DNA of 64,000 nucleotides, taken from positions 284,246 to 348,245 of the forward strand of contig NW_020170436.1 in assembly GCF_000524195.1 (NCBI RefSeq). Reading direction: 5' to 3'. Shown one piece after another: positions 37,023 to 51,900 of this stretch. Position 1 is the first letter of the stretch. Every line of letters starts with the position of its first letter. The stretch comes from Echinococcus granulosus (Eukaryota; Platyhelminthes; Cestoda; Cyclophyllidea; Taeniidae). Position numbers and translations under genes: made by a program. The notes beneath the pieces are model-generated. The model was given only the letters and a program-made list of their open reading frames with translations. It had not been told where the DNA came from and did not search any database.

Positions 37023-39660
37023 GCAATTAGTAACCCTTTATTAGTATTAATAATCCTGACCTCAGCGCTACAACCACAATCTTTTCTTTGTCTCTGCTTC
37101 TGCATCAACACCCATCTGTGAATTGCAACACAGCCTGAAGGGCGTAGGGCTGTGCCTCCACATTCCCCCTGAATCCATCCCACTCCACTCCTTCATCCCA
37201 TGCTTTTCCTCACACAACTGTACAATGTTCCATGTCTTCTTCAGCTTTGCCAGCCTCAGGCTCATCGATATGTTAGTACGGTCATCCATTGCTGTGTTAA
37301 TTTTTGTCTATTTTGAATTCGAGAGCGATCTGTACAACCATTTTCGTGGACTCTTGACTATCCGGTGGTCAAAGAGGAGTGCATTTTGGCACCGTCTACT
37401 TCTGCGTTCAGGCTGACACCCGCTTTACTACTGACAGATTGACCGCATTGGAGAGGACATGAGTGGATCAGGTGCTCAATTGAATTACTTCACCTAAAAG
37501 TGGAGGTGCAGTCAGTAAGGTTTTTGGTGGGGTGTCTGCAGCGATGGGTGTTTGTACTGTCTCCACCATTCCAGTTCCATCGTTATAGATATATAACGTA
37601 CCTTCGATCTCCCGACAAGTGCTCCGCCGCCCACATCTAGTTAGTAGGCAGAATCTCAAGCAGCGAACCGGGAATACGTCAAATCTGTTTCCACTCGAAG
37701 GGATGTGTGAGTGGATCAGGAGTTACAAGACACTGTGGAATTAAAAAATCCTCCATGCAGCATTGTGGGTGAAAGTGCGCCATGCAGATGGATCGGTGGC
37801 TGGGCGAATGGATAGATGTATAGTGGCATCAAGCACCACTTCAGACGCGTGCGTTGCCAGATCTAAGCCCCGTTGAGGGGAGCGCTTCCCTCTCCCACCT
37901 CGTAGTCAGTCAGTGAGGTAATCACACGTTTGACGCGTGCAATACTTCCATTTCTACCCCAAGGCAGCATGTACGAGAAGCGTGCTTCACGGACACACCT
38001 CTCTTCCTATTTTGAACATCTTCTAGGCCCGAATGGCACACACCGGAGCCCTGTCGTGCGGACAACTTCCCATCACTACAACCACTTTCCTCATCCAAAC
38101 GCCGGTATTGAATGCACCGCACGAGAGAGAGACAGACGACATTCATAGATGGACAGATAGATCGACGCACCCACCCACTTCAGTCACGAGAATAGGATGA
38201 GGAAGCGTCAAGTGCCACCTCACAACACTTTTACTTCAACTTGCGCCTGATTCAGGCAAGGTGGATACTTGTCATCACGGTACACGCAATGAAATACTCC
38301 CCTGCGACGCAGGAGACGACATCTGCTACAATTCTCATCGGATAAACACGGAGTTACATCAATATCTCAACCATTAGTGGGACTGTGACCAGTGACGCTC
38401 CTCCACTCCCCCTTTCTCCTCTCCACCATCCTCCACACATCCCACGTCCTCCAAATTCACTACCTCACCGACGACATTGCCGAACCCTGCCATTTGTGAA
38501 TGTGACCGTCCACACGCAGTCCATTCTATGACAAAAACATTAATTCGTCAGGGGACTCATCACCGGTGGCATCAAGGATGGACTTGTCAACCCGGCAGGT
38601 GGCAGGGCCTCAGAATCTACACCAAATGCATTCTGTGCTTTAAAGCATGCCTTTCCACAGAGTTCGTCTAGTAGGTATGCAACCAATTACAAAGTGTGGA
38701 ATGGCACCCAGCACCACCTACTCCGGTTACGCCTTTCTGCTGACACACACTGAAGCATTTCACTATTTTACAAGGAATATTGCTGATTAGGTCTTCGCCA
38801 CAGAATGCAGTCATCCAAGACATTCCATCAAGCTGCAGGTCCACACACGGAGGCGTTGACGATTGTGAAGGGGACAGTCACTGCACTATTCCAATGAAGT
38901 CGTTGCATTTTTCCTATGAGAGTTTGATGGAGAGGACAACGTAAAATTTCCATAAATCACTTCATTACGGAATTTGAAAAGTCCTGTCCGCATTATCACT
39001 GCATCAAGCTGTCGTTGTAAATGACAAGAGATTCACAAATCACAGCGGAATTCTAGCGAAATACCGACCATTCGCATTTCTATCCTCACCACAAATCCAG
39101 TGTGCCTTCTAGTTGGGTAGTTTTGTGTGCCTGATCTGCTTCAGCACTGTGGCAACAGCCTTGGGGCTGCTCGGAATGCATTCATTGCAATTAATCTGTC
39201 AACTTGACTGCTGAGTGATGAGTAGAGACACCAATGGTGAGGTTATAAAGCCAGTGGGAGACACCGAATGCAAGGCCGCATACCCGAAAAATGCGTGGTA
39301 GACGGTGAGACAAAAGGTCCACTTTCTGACGCTCTTTTTGCATGTTCAAGAATATTTGTGGAAGCGGTAGTTCACCGTTTCTCTCATGTACATTCGACTG
39401 CATTGCCTTTGATAGAGGAGTATGATTTGTTGGGCTATAAAAGTATGATGGGCGGTGGGAAGTTTTCCTTTCTCGGAAGTTCGATGATGCCTTGGATGGT
39501 GTGTTTCCCTAACGCTACGAATGGTAGGCTTGTGGCTCTCATTCGTCCAACGGGAGCAAGAGGGGGGAGGGGAGCAAACACTCCTTAACAATCAAATGAA
39601 CCTCCAAACTCCGCACAATTCAAATCGCACATCCAGGTCTAGAGCGAAAAGCAAAAATTA
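37023..39660. other. Intergenic region downstream of afadin
   Basis: No gene seen. Scattered GATG-like short repeats occur near 37780-37820 and 38145-38160. Confidence 0.55.
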
Positions 39661-39666
39661 TTTATT
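39661..39666 (-). terminator. Candidate afadin poly(A) signal
   Basis: AATAAA on the - strand, 178 nt past the afadin stop codon. It is the first canonical hexamer seen downstream of the gene. Confidence 0.55.
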
Positions 39667-39843
39667 CACTGCTCAAGTCGCAAATTACGCAAAAGTGAAT
39701 TAAAACGCCTTAGTCTCAAAAGAAGTAAACAAGTAGTGGAAGAAGAATTATCAGCAGAGGAGGAAGAAGAGGAATATGGGACGGGGTTGGGGCAGGGCAA
39801 TGTTCTAATTTACAAGCAAATACAATCAGGAAATCACATCAAG

Positions 39844-39990
39844 TTAGCGTAGCAAATTGTTCGCTATTTGTCGCTCCTTTTGGGAGGCCTTGTAACGATC
39901 TTTCGGCATATCTTCACCGATAGTTTTAGCAAAAAAGGCCATCTTATCCTTGAAGGAAAGGTTTTCCGCGTTTTCTGGTTGTGTTACGCT
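39844..39990 (-). CDS. AFDN: Afadin last exon
   Basis: Encodes the conserved C-terminus with PENAENLSFKDKMAFF and ends in TAA at 39844-39846. Acceptor CAG gives a start at 39990, in frame with the exon ending at 40306. A second AG two bases on gives a start at 39988, in frame only after the microexon at 40135-40163. Confidence 0.9.
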   Translation of the reverse strand, partial: SVTQPENAENLSFKDKMAFFAKTIGEDMPKDRYKASQKERQIANNLLR

Positions 39991-42900
39991 CTGAAGAGAA
40001 AGGAAATTATGGGAATCGAGGACTCAATTGAGGCGAAGTGAGATAACATATTTCTACATATTTTCCCACCCGTCTTTTTGGGATTTTTAAGGAAATTTAC
40101 AACTATTCAAGTGAAATCAGACTAAAAAACTTACTGATCCGTAAGTTGGACTTCTTGGCTCACCTGGAAGGCAGAAAAAACGCATTAAGAATCAGCTAAC
40201 CAATCAACATATCGCATCGGTTAACCAATCGCAGAACCCACTTGCAGTCGACCTGTTAAACCGCGAAGCCGATTGGCTCTCCACGCGCATTGCAGCCTGC
40301 CTCACCTGATTGGTGGGTTGGTAGGTTTTCCCCGCGAGTCCAGAAGGCGTCTCGGGCGGTGAGTAGAGCGCTACGGACTCAAGATTCGTGTCAAATGTCA
40401 CCGATTTCCTACTGGCACGTAACTCCGTCCCGCGAGTCAGCGGTGAGTAGCAGACATCGGTATTTGGGGAGGAGGCGAGTGGAGACTGGAGAGTAGCGGT
40501 TCGGGAGTAGCGTGATGTCACCGACGCTTTGGACATCGCGCCGGTGTCCTCCTCATACAGTGGACCTGTGACGAGAAATATAAACAGTGCTTCCTCACAC
40601 CTTTTTCTTACTCTTTACTGATAACTACGGGTTAGAATAGATCTCCTGCAACAGACCGATTGGTTGAGTGCTGCATATTATTTGTCCCCGAAAACTATCT
40701 GCTAGTCGGTAATGAGACCCCCCACCTTGTTGACATCGACTCAAGTAAGCGAGCTACTTATATGAAAATGAGCGGCTAGCTGGCAAAGCATTCAGTTTAT
40801 CGAAGCGGGATTCTATCTGTGCCCCCAAAAGGCATGTTAGACTCACCCGACTCCACCTGGTATGTATATTTCGGCTGCAGTGATGGGACAGGGATGGCCG
40901 GGGGTGCGAAGTAAAGATTGCCAGAGGTGGAAGACTTGAGATTGGAGTTCTGAAAGACAAAGAAGGTGAAAGGAGGGGCTAGTAAAGGGCACAATAACTT
41001 CAAATATTCGATCATTCCATTCATGTATATTAGCATTCTTTCCATTCCATGCGTTAGGTTAAATCCATATGTGCTGGTGTGTTCTCCCATGGTTCTAGAG
41101 AGGCCTCAAAAAGGTGCGATGGTGACCGCGGTAACTGAACCCGCTCTCAGTGAATAACAATCCGCAGTTCATCGATCAGAAGGAGGAGAACAGTTGAATA
41201 TGTGGAGAAATGGTGTCAGCCTTCTTGTGCGAGATAGTGGGAAGGAATTGGGTGGGTCATAATTTCAAATGACCCTCACAATGTGCCCTCGACCAGTGAC
41301 TTCATCCAGTCTGCGGGTCGGATACTCCGTCCTCTCACGACCACTCCTTACACAAGTCTTTTGGGGCACAGAGTATGCTGAATGGAGCAAGAGCATCATC
41401 TATTTGCCTTGATGTACTACTGCCTCTACTGAAGTAAGTACTATTCTCCGTTCAACGTGAAATCATCGTATCACTTTCGTTTCTGATTCTTTGGTGACAG
41501 CGATTCGTAGGAGGACTCATGATGGTAGTAAGCGAAGAGTGATCACGGCGAGCACCTGGCAAATGGGCCCTATACTCAATAGACATTTAGCTATGAGAAG
41601 TCTTCAATCCCCGCGGTTCCGCGTACCAAATTGGTGCTTTGACGTCCTCTCCTTCAATAACAGGTATTCTCAAAATCTAGCATTTTGTTACTATGACTCT
41701 ACGTGAAGGATCATTGATATGAAACAAAAGAAGGTAATGTCGTACGTCTTTTCGACTCAAATTCTCCTCGTAGATGCGTGCCCGTTGCTCCTGCACACGA
41801 AGTGCCTCCAAGCGTTCGTTGGCAAGGTCGTCAAACCTGTAAGGAAAATCAGGACATTATACTTGATCTGTCAATCCGCTGAAGAGAGAAAGGCTTGTGA
41901 CTAGGTTGGAAGGATCTGTGTACAAACTTCGCTGTGGGGCGAAGAGAAGGTTAGAACTGGGGTAGTTTCGTCCAACCTTTAACTTCACCTAAATCCATCT
42001 AACGAATTCCATCAGTATCTACGAGGTGTTTTTCGGACTTGAAATTTGGAGTCTTCTGGCTGCACCGTAAGTATTCTACACTGCAGCCATCTTCACTTCT
42101 GCCTCTTAAGCGTTTTGAACACATTCAAGTGCCGTTGCTATGACGCGTTACAGCTTGGTTTAATTACCGTCTTACTAGGCGAACATTTCAGTTGATCAAG
42201 TAAAGACCGCCATGCCAGTAATGCCACTACTTCCTGTCACTGATCCAAGGGACAAAAATCTACAACTCACGGTTGAGAAGGGACCGATCCGTTAGTCGCA
42301 GGCATATTTGGCACGAACGGTCGAGGCTTCGGCATAACTGGGGGCGCAGCTTTCGGTGGGGCGCCCTGAAATTCGAAGGAAAAAACGGACATTTTAAAAA
42401 TCCTCCAGGTAGTTTGATATTAAAGTCCAGCTAGGTACTCTGAAATCACAAGAGTCCCTTCTCCTTCCTTTCTATCATTGGCTGGACGAGCACAAATTAG
42501 GAATAAGCTCGGGTTGGTTTGCTCTCGTCAAATGAGCATTCCCCAATCGTCAAGTAAGAACACCAGTGCTCTACGTCAGCATTAAACTTCCCATGAATGG
42601 ACCCGTTGATGATTTTTTAAAGGAAAAAAGTGTTTTCCTATTCCAACATACCACGCCAGGGGAGTGCATGTAGGGCGCATTCAGCGACCGCGTTCGACTC
42701 CTCTCATTCATTTGCAGCTGAAAGCGATATTCCACACGCAGTTGGTCCAGCTCTCGTATCAAATCAGCATTCGGATTAGCCTCCACTGCATCCTCCAGTT
42801 GGCGAATTCCACGCGCCAGGTCCTGCAGATGTCGCGACCCATTGTCCACCGTCTCAGGCTGTGTCACACGATTCAAACTGCCCGCACGCACGGTGTGATT

Positions 42901-45900
42901 GGACGCCGACAGCTGGGAATGAAACGGTGGAAATTTTCCCATTGGCAATTACGAAAAATAGTCTATCGGACTGGACTGATACACTGCTAATTTTTTATTA
43001 CAGTAGCCAATGTAAACCGTATAGTATAACCATTTCATTGGTCTGAAGTATATTACTTATTCCCCACTTAGGTAGTTGGTGTCTCAAGCAGATTTACCAC
43101 TTGTCATTGATACGTATTTTAATTGTTTTTACCGATCTCGAACGCTGAATAAGATCCAGCCTCATTGGTGAATTGTCCCTGATGCTTGATCTCCGGGGGA
43201 TAAAGTGACTAGCCGGAGGCCCATACACACTCAACGAAGGTCCTGTTGGAGAAAGTGATGGCGATCTGTGACCTCTTGGAGGTCCCACATCACCATACTT
43301 GATCGCTAGATCAGAAGGCTCGAGGCTGTCTGGCGGATGGTACTGCGGGAAATTGGCGGTTGGTTCCGGGGGTGGAGAACCGCCAGAAACTGCGAGATCG
43401 GTCTGGGAGGACCAATAGGTTACGCCTGATTGGATGGTACTCGGTTCTGGACGGCTATTGATCGCCCTTGTATTCACATTAGTAGTGGAGTAAGAGGGAC
43501 GAAGATCTGAGTAGGAAGCTGAGGTGGTCACGATTTTCTGCTTTGGAAGCGGTCTAGATGGTGGTAGTGGTTGATAATGAAAACTGCATTCAAGACGGGA
43601 AAGAAAGTGATAGCACCCAGGTTTGTCTGTCGGTTTAATCCTGCGATTTCACAACTCACCGTCCAACTTGTGGATCAATCACTGCCTTCGTGACGTCCTC
43701 CACTAGGGTGGGTCCAGTCGAGGGTGGATTGGGCCTAGCTGCGCCATTCCTAGTTTCCTGTATTCGCACCAGTGGCAGTCGATCTAATGGAGGTGTATAC
43801 CTAACGACGTCCTCCTCCTCCTGAACCACTCGAACTGGTTCTGTCTGTACTGCAGAAGCTTGAAGAGACACCGTAGTGGGAGGCTTCTTCGACTCGGCAA
43901 CATTTCTAGCATCGTTCGATCTATAATAACGTCAGGATGAAAAAAGGCCGCATGAACTTACTCTGCTACTGTTTGCATCGCCTTGTCAGTGACGCTTCTA
44001 GCCGGAGAAGCGTTCAACGGAGATGTGGTCTTTTCAGCAGTCGCAGCACGAGTTTCGGAAGGAATCCTTTGCTTAACATTTGTGATAATATCTTCACTTT
44101 CCGAAGTCATCTCAGAGGCATTCGTGTAGACGCCTTCTTGTGAAGGCTTTGTGACATTTGGAGGGTCTAAATTAACACATGTTGACCTTTAAAAGGTACC
44201 CACCTTTCCTTATCTCCTGAGTGATTATGGACGATGTCGAGGAAAGAGATGACAATGAGGGCGAGACATCTTGCTTGGAAGGACCATTTTTCTGGCTGTT
44301 AATCGCCTCAGCATTACGTTTGGCGAAGTCATTCAAATCTGTTGAACTGGATTCATTGTCAACGCCGTTGCTGGAGGGTCGTGTTGTCAGTCCACTGGAT
44401 CGAAGATCCTGCTGTGATCGGAATTTGTAGCTGTCAAGGGACCCCTGAACACTGGCCTGTATGGAAGAGAAGGACGCTGTACTATTTGGTTACACTGTCT
44501 ATCGGGGCTCTAACGCAGGTGACATGAAGTTCTGCCAAATTCACTCAGACTACCAGTCACACAGACTTTATGAACATCGATGAAATGAGGAGTTTTCAGA
44601 TCAATGGATCCAGATGAATTAGGAGCAAACCTGTGGCAGTATTAACGAATTATCTTCGAAGGAACCGACAATTCTGATTTCGCAGACTAGACACGACTCT
44701 AGATTCTTACAGAAGGGAAGTAATAGAAGGGCATAAATGAAAAACTCGCCAACTATTGGCAACCAATTCCTAGCAGAAACGAAGGTGAAGGGGAGAATTT
44801 GCGGAAATAGTTGCAACCTCACCGGCGACGGTTGGAAGGAGAGATTTACTTCTGGTGGTGAAGGTCTTCCACCATATTTAGAAGTTGGTTTTAGGGTCTT
44901 CTCTGTCGAATTCCAGACTTCATCGCTGCCCTCGTCACTGGAAATGTCATCGGAAGAGACCTCAAATTCGCGAATCTTGGGTGCTTGAGTCACTCCTCGG
45001 CCGTTGGTCAAACCGTCCACGCTCTTGGGTCGGTATAACTGTTAAAAGGAATAGTCAAGTTAGAAATCTTTGGTCGTGAATACAACTTGGATATCAATGT
45101 GACAATTCTACGCTTGGATAGCCAATACTCAGGCTGTGGAGCACCCTGCACATCGTTGAACAACAAGGCATTATACTGTAAGTGGCATAGCAACGAGTGG
45201 TGATGAAAGGAGTGTCATGACAACGAGGACGCCCAACCATCTACTTGTACCTCCAGAAGACTTTAAACGCAATTCTTTTGCTTAGCAAACGAGACATGAA
45301 TAGTTTCAACGTTCTAGAGGCGACACTGTGTCTGTGTCGATTTCAGTCATGGTAACCACCATCCCGCAGCACACCTGCCGATCAGCCCTGCAGCACGGAC
45401 AGCATGGCGGAACCAAATCTCTTAGGCATTTTTCGGCACCTGTGGGTTCTAGTGAGTTCAAAGATGGGTTAAAGTGCAAACTGTCATTTCTCTGGCATTT
45501 TTTTGACCACCGAGACTATAATTACTGCATCCTTCTCGTTTATTAATTAAAACACTCACGGACTGCTGTGACTGCCTCTGCGAGGCACCGCTGCCAAGCG
45601 GTACTCTCGACCCAAACTGCACTCCATCTCCATCATCATCATCGTCGTCGTCTTCATCTTCATCATCATCCTCCTCCTGATTCCAGTGACTGGCCTGATT
45701 GAGAGAGGGTGTGGAACGGGCCATCGTAGTTGGAAGAGGCCTCCCTCGTTGAGCCGAATTGATCAAATTCATGATCCCTCTTGCCTGAGCCGCCCGTTTA
45801 GCGACCACTAAGTGGACGGCAGTTGAAATACGTGCCAGAATGGACACAGCGACTTCCGATTGGTCGCAGTTGACAAGAGAGGAATTAGCTATCGCGAGGA

Positions 45901-48900
45901 TTTGATCTCCGACCTCTACGCGACCGTCTTGAGCAGCTACGCTACTCGGAACGATGTGTCGGATGTAGATGCCATAAGGCGCATTGCCTTCAGGCTGAAA
46001 CAAAAGCTCAAAAGTGTTTAAATCTTGTCAGCCGTTGTCATAGGCCTTAGGTTACAAACCGGGCGACTGATAAGATGACATTAGACTCCGATTATTTGAA
46101 AGCGCTTTACCTTTGCAGCAACTATTCCAAGACCTAAAGGTTGGCCATTCTTTTGAAGAACGAGGCGCTTCACGGAAGACAGCTTGACGCCAGCTTCCTT
46201 GGCAAGGTGTTCAACATTAGCATCGGGTTGGTTGTTGAAAGTCTTGTTCATCGGATGTCCACTAGGTGCCGACCTCGAGTCAAACTAAAGTGGACGGAAA
46301 TGGGCGCATTTTACGCACAAACCAATCAAAAACTCCTCAGACAAAAGGTCTTAAATTTAATACTCTACAGAAACGATCGTACTACTGGTTGTCAGTGTTG
46401 GCATATCCTCGGTTTAAGACGGCTAAAAATTGATAAGAATATTTTTAACTGTCACTCTAATGACTGCTTAGACATCATGCTAGTGGTAGTAGTTCAAATG
46501 GGTCGTGAGGAAGTTGAATAAAGAGGACGCACTCACCCTATTCCTGAAGTGTCCAGTCCACATTCCGTTAAGCGGTGCCTTAAAAGCTAGCTCATTCCTC
46601 CGCACACTCAAACACCCGTCTTCCACGAGAGGTTGTACAGTCTCCATGAAACCCTCAGGAATCCCAACCAACCCGCTAGTGGCGACATACCCCTCAGGAG
46701 GTACTATGAGGGGCAGAGGCAGCTCAACTGGGACCTGTAATGAGAGCAGTTCTCGGGTCTCACGACTGGATGGGGAACCGTGTTGCTCCATAATCTCACG
46801 ATCAATTTCCTGAAATAAAAGGAGAGGTGCATAGGTCATACTTTGGGTGCAAGTGCTTTCATTCAAAGTAGATTCGCAAAAAGCAGACCTGTCTAACGCT
46901 CTTTGTAATATTTTTGATCCATTCCGAGGTCAATGGAGGTGGGTCACCAAGATGTGTAAGAAGCCATTCTATCCTAGCGCTGTTCAATGAACGCAACTCC
47001 AACACTCGCTTCTGGAATGGACGGAATTTGGAGCGATCCGCAGTGATAAGTTGGCAAGTCTGTGAAGGAAAACATATCCGAATAGTAAAATAATAAAGGA
47101 AATGTTTCAAGCTCAGCAACGTTTTACATCTAAAAGGTACTGGAAAAAGTTTGCCAAATTTCTCAAAACAATTACATGATATCATTGCTTCTGTGATTTC
47201 TGAGATCTAATTCATAGACGTGAAGTACATACGCTACTTTTGCAACATTAAGTAGGCATAGTATTATTAAATCGCTGACGCACCTGAACGGGAATGAGGA
47301 GGTGCAACTCACAGACGCTGCCGAGTCCATGCCTTGTTGCCCACTGGTTCACTCTTTGCAGACGTCGCATCAGACGTCCAGCACCCAGTCTGGTGGTCCA
47401 CAAACTACCTACACTCCCCCTTCTGCCCTCCTGATGATCCTTCGCCTGGACTATGGAATTGAAGATCCAAGCTCCCATTGAATGAAAGACATAAGCGAAG
47501 AGCTGTAGCGCAAAGGAGACGTTCACACACGCCTGACGCATCCCCCGTATCATGAAAGCGAGAATCTGAAGGAGACGTTGAATGTTCGGCTCCAGGTTTG
47601 TGGATGGCAACGACAAGTAGAGATCATCAGTAGGAGGAAGGGGTCTGTCATCCAAACGCAGATCGTCTTGTTGGTCGAAGTCTCCAGGAAAAAGAAGACT
47701 TGGTGTGAGATACTTTAGGAGCTCCAGAAAGCCTCGACACAACTCATGGAAGGCGGAATCGATGCAGTTGGCTAAGAGGTGACTGGAAGTAGCGATAGCC
47801 TCGGAAAAATCAGTGTCATTTTGCAGGAAATTAAGGAGTTCACTGGAATTTGCCAGCCAGAAAAGAAGCTGATTGAAGATAACACGCATGGATGACCAAG
47901 TGCTGAAATCGCCTTGACAGCACGTTTGGATACACTAGAAGTGAGGATAAAGGAATGGGAAAGTTTGTTAGATGCTTTGCTTGTGTGTGCAAACCACATT
48001 TAGACTCTGGAAACAGTCATCAGACAGCGTTCACCACTCACCTGGAACATCTGACTTCCAATATGATTGAGTAGGCCACTGAGATAGTGCTCTTGCTGTT
48101 CCCTCGTTAAATGAGCAACCTTCCACCGTCGCAAGCATCCACGAAGGAGACCGTAAAGCAGGAAAGCCGGTGTAAGTACAAAGATAGGCGGTCTAGACGT
48201 ACTTCTGCTTGAGGCGGAAGTAACTGTCGTAGTGTGGAATGAGAGACTGGTGGCCAGTTTGAGCACCGCATCGACAGAGTCGCAGGCAGCCTCATGGAGA
48301 CAGGCAGCAAAATCATCTGTGGTGGTGGAAGTAGCAGATGAAGGAAGGCGAACATCCACGAGGATTGGGAGTCGATCGGGAAACAGCTGATCCGTATTTG
48401 TGTAAGTCGGTTGGTTCTGTTCAATAGGAGGGGAAATTGACAGGCTCTCAAACTGAAATATCAGCTATGGATCAAACAAGAAACCTCGAGGTCTGGACAT
48501 TTCACTTACCAAAGAAGTCCTACTTCTGTATTGTTTTTCGGGACTCCACCCTCTATGGCTTTCTTGGAACGTAAGGTCGGGCATAGATCCCTTCGGCACT
48601 TGTTCATGAACCTGTCGTGTCTTCTCCAACGAGGTGCCCTGTTCGAGGAACTTGAGGAAGAGGGATCGACCTAACTGCACAATGCACCCATGACGAAGGG
48701 GTGTTGGACGTACTACTTTTCGACCGTCTAGACAAACTGCAGTGGGTCCTGGAGGCCTTGTTGTAATGTCGAGAGCAGGTGAGATGAGCACTGCAGCACC
48801 GGTGCTTTCACCTTTCTCACCGTCGACTGCTGAAGATGCCGGAAGCAGCGTACAGTGTACTGGACGGATGTCCGGAAATCTATTCTATACAGAAATCCTG

Positions 48901-51900
48901 GCAGATAACTTTTGATGTAATTGAGATCATCGGCTTTTCTCCTTACATCACTAACTCACCGCACTGAGAAATATATTCGGAGGTGGTCCGACAGACGCAA
49001 ACTGCGAGCCAACCTTAATCGGAACACCTGCTTTTTGTCTCCCACCTCCTTGTTGAACAAGACCAGTGAGATTAAATCGTAGAACCTTCCCAACCTTTGC
49101 CGTCCCGTTGGGATTCACCTCTACCAGCTGCGGTGCAGGTCGCTTAACCGAAATATTGGCGTAGTCCTGTTGCTGCGAGCTCGCATCTTCGTGTAGCGAA
49201 AGGCTCTCATCCTGATGCAAGATCAGATAGAATTCCGTGCGAACTCGGGGAAACTTTGCCTGAATGCTCCGCAAAATGTGAAGTGGTCTCTCCTCGGTTC
49301 GAAGTATACGGCGGGGTGGAACGCTGTAACTGCACCGAATTAAAGGTCAATTGCTACTGAAATTTAGTGAGTAGGAAGGCGCTGCGAGATTACTGGAACC
49401 TACGGAAGATTTTCGCTTTTCGTTGGAATGTTGACTTGCTCGAGGCAGTAGGATCCGAGGTTTTGCAGACGACCGTAGGAGGCGAGAATTCGCTGAATTA
49501 TCTGATCTGACGTCTCCGAAACTGTTGATTTCAGTGTTTGGCTGCGAGTGGGTAGATTGGCGGATTGAAGGAAAACTGTTAGCGCCCCCGCTGCAAAAAA
49601 ATCCATAGGTCGAATGTTATTTCTGCAAATTTTACATTTCTGATCCCTAAACTACACCATAGAGAACTCCGTCTTCACAAGGAAGACACAATTCAATGAC
49701 AAATTTCGGTCCCTCTTCTTCAACGATTTTCACAGTCACTTCTACCTACTGAGAAGAGTTAGCTCGCGCTGAACTGCAGGGGTGAACAACTTTCGGAACA
49801 GAAAAGTTCCCATCAGACCAATGCATCACCTAACGTCTTGATAGAGGTCTTTAAGAACTAAAAACTCACTTTGCGGATCAATGCCTTCATGGTTTGCATT
49901 CATTAGCGCCTCCGGTTCGTCCAAAACATTCGGCAAGGAGGAAGTTCGCATAACAGCCTGGTTGCTTGCAAGTGCAGCTGCCATCTTCTGCCTCTTCTTT
50001 ATGTTGCCATTGGTCTTCAACGATTTGGACTTCTTTTTAGTAGATACGGAAGGGGCATTTTTCTCCCTCTCGTTGGCGACAGCAAAGACTAGCTCGTCCG
50101 AGCTGTTGGCGATGGGTTCTTGCGACCTCGCGTAAGCTTCCACAGAAGGGGTCTCAGTTATGAGATTGCCTGCGCTTCGCCACTTTGCCATGTTGATACT
50201 GCCACTGCTATCGCCAACATTCGGGGGATTGCGGTTGACCTAAAGTGTGAGTCGACGGAATTTGACAAGTAGGTGACGTTAAAACCTATCCGACTTATTC
50301 CTTTGGCTGAAATTATGACGACTGGGCATTACTTCTAGAGTTTGGCATCAACATATGGTGTGCAAAGCCTGAGAGATAAACGAGATCCCCTCCCTCCCTC
50401 CCCAAATGGGCATGCTTGCCAAGAATTTAGGCACTGAAAGCGATTTTTAGCCAACTTCCAACACATTAAGAGAGCACTTAAAATCCAAAATCGCACTTCC
50501 ACTAACGCTTTCAAAAAATGCTTTTTCTGGGCTAGCAAAACAATTTGGTAACTGCGGTATCAGAGCAAGGTAGTTAATTATGCCCGTTCAGCAACTTCCG
50601 GGCGCAATTAAAGCGAGATAGTATAACAGGGCCCAAGAAATCAGTACAATTGTAACCGGCAAATTTGCCTGATGGTTAATTACCCTACCCCATCTTACCG
50701 AGGGAGACCTCCTATTGGTGGAAAAGCAGGTGAAATGGCCAAATACAAATCTATATCAGGTACCAGTGATTTGACAGTCCAATTAGCCAACCTTCATGAT
50801 GTGCCAAGCGAGTATAACTACAAATGTCACGCCACGTTGTAAGAATTGCGTGAACAAAATCAAACACGCAAACGAACCGAAAAAATTGGCAGTGACAGGA
50901 CACAGAGGTGAAGTGAAGTCCCCAATTGTGCCCCTTCCTAATTAGGCTAACTTAAAAGTGCTTGATTTCATTTAAGCGAGGCAGAAACAACAACTAAATA
51001 CCTACCAGTTCAAAAGGACTTAATGATTTGACAAAAAAAAAAACTGAAACGACAGTGTGCAGGCCTAACAGGTCAGAAGAACTGCGAAACAGCTGCGAGG
51101 GTAGTCATGGTAACGTGGAGTAAACCATGGAACGTGCCTTTGCTCAGCAATACGTGTGTAGGCACTTTTATTTACGCAGCCCGACTGAACAAAAAAAATA
51201 TGCAGATACGCAGTAAGGCGTGTTTCATTATTGCCGGCCGATTATGCATGCCACTTTGTAGCATAATCAATGTCAGTTGGAAGGGGAAGAGACACTATGA
51301 CGGCTCACTCAAAGGAAAAAACGTAGAAGCACATTAGAATCCCAGAGAAAGAGGCGAAAACGCGACCCGATTACAGTTTCATCAACTTTCCAACTTAAGC
51401 GGGCCAATCAGGTGTGAGATCACGCGGGGGCTCGCCTCCTATTGGCTGAAATAAATCGATTAGCTCAATCTAACATAGATGATGATATTGTATTTTCCTT
51501 ATGCCACTGGATTTCCCTGTAAATCAAATGAACCACCCCACTTAATTTAATTTACGAACTAAAAAGCACCCAAATTGAAGGCGTGGAATGTGGACTTGCT
51601 ACTCTTTAGCAGCAGATGCCTTAGACTGACTTATTACTTGTGAAGTTGGTTAAAGCTAGACTCCTTTCAAAAAAACAACTAAGAAAAAATGCCCTAAGCT
51701 CTATTTGCACTGTAACACTGATGTGGGCATATATGAAATCCAAGATGTCTCTGCGGTCGCCTGGATACGAGACTCGTTTAAACTACCTCCCCACAAAAGT
51801 ACTTTCGCTGGCTGTGCAACTAGTGTGAGTCAACAAATTAAAACACATCTATGAAGATATTCAAAGAAAAAGCACAGTGATCAAAAGCTTATGCTGCTTA

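Noticed and set aside
45008..45193. Longer open frame extending the afadin exon that starts at 45038
   Set aside because: A good acceptor at 45039-45040 and phase agreement favour the shorter exon; the extension has no family similarity.
45378..45425. Possible extra afadin exon
   Set aside because: It has an AG before it and a GT after it, but the frame set by the neighbours meets TGA, and neighbouring exons join in phase without it.
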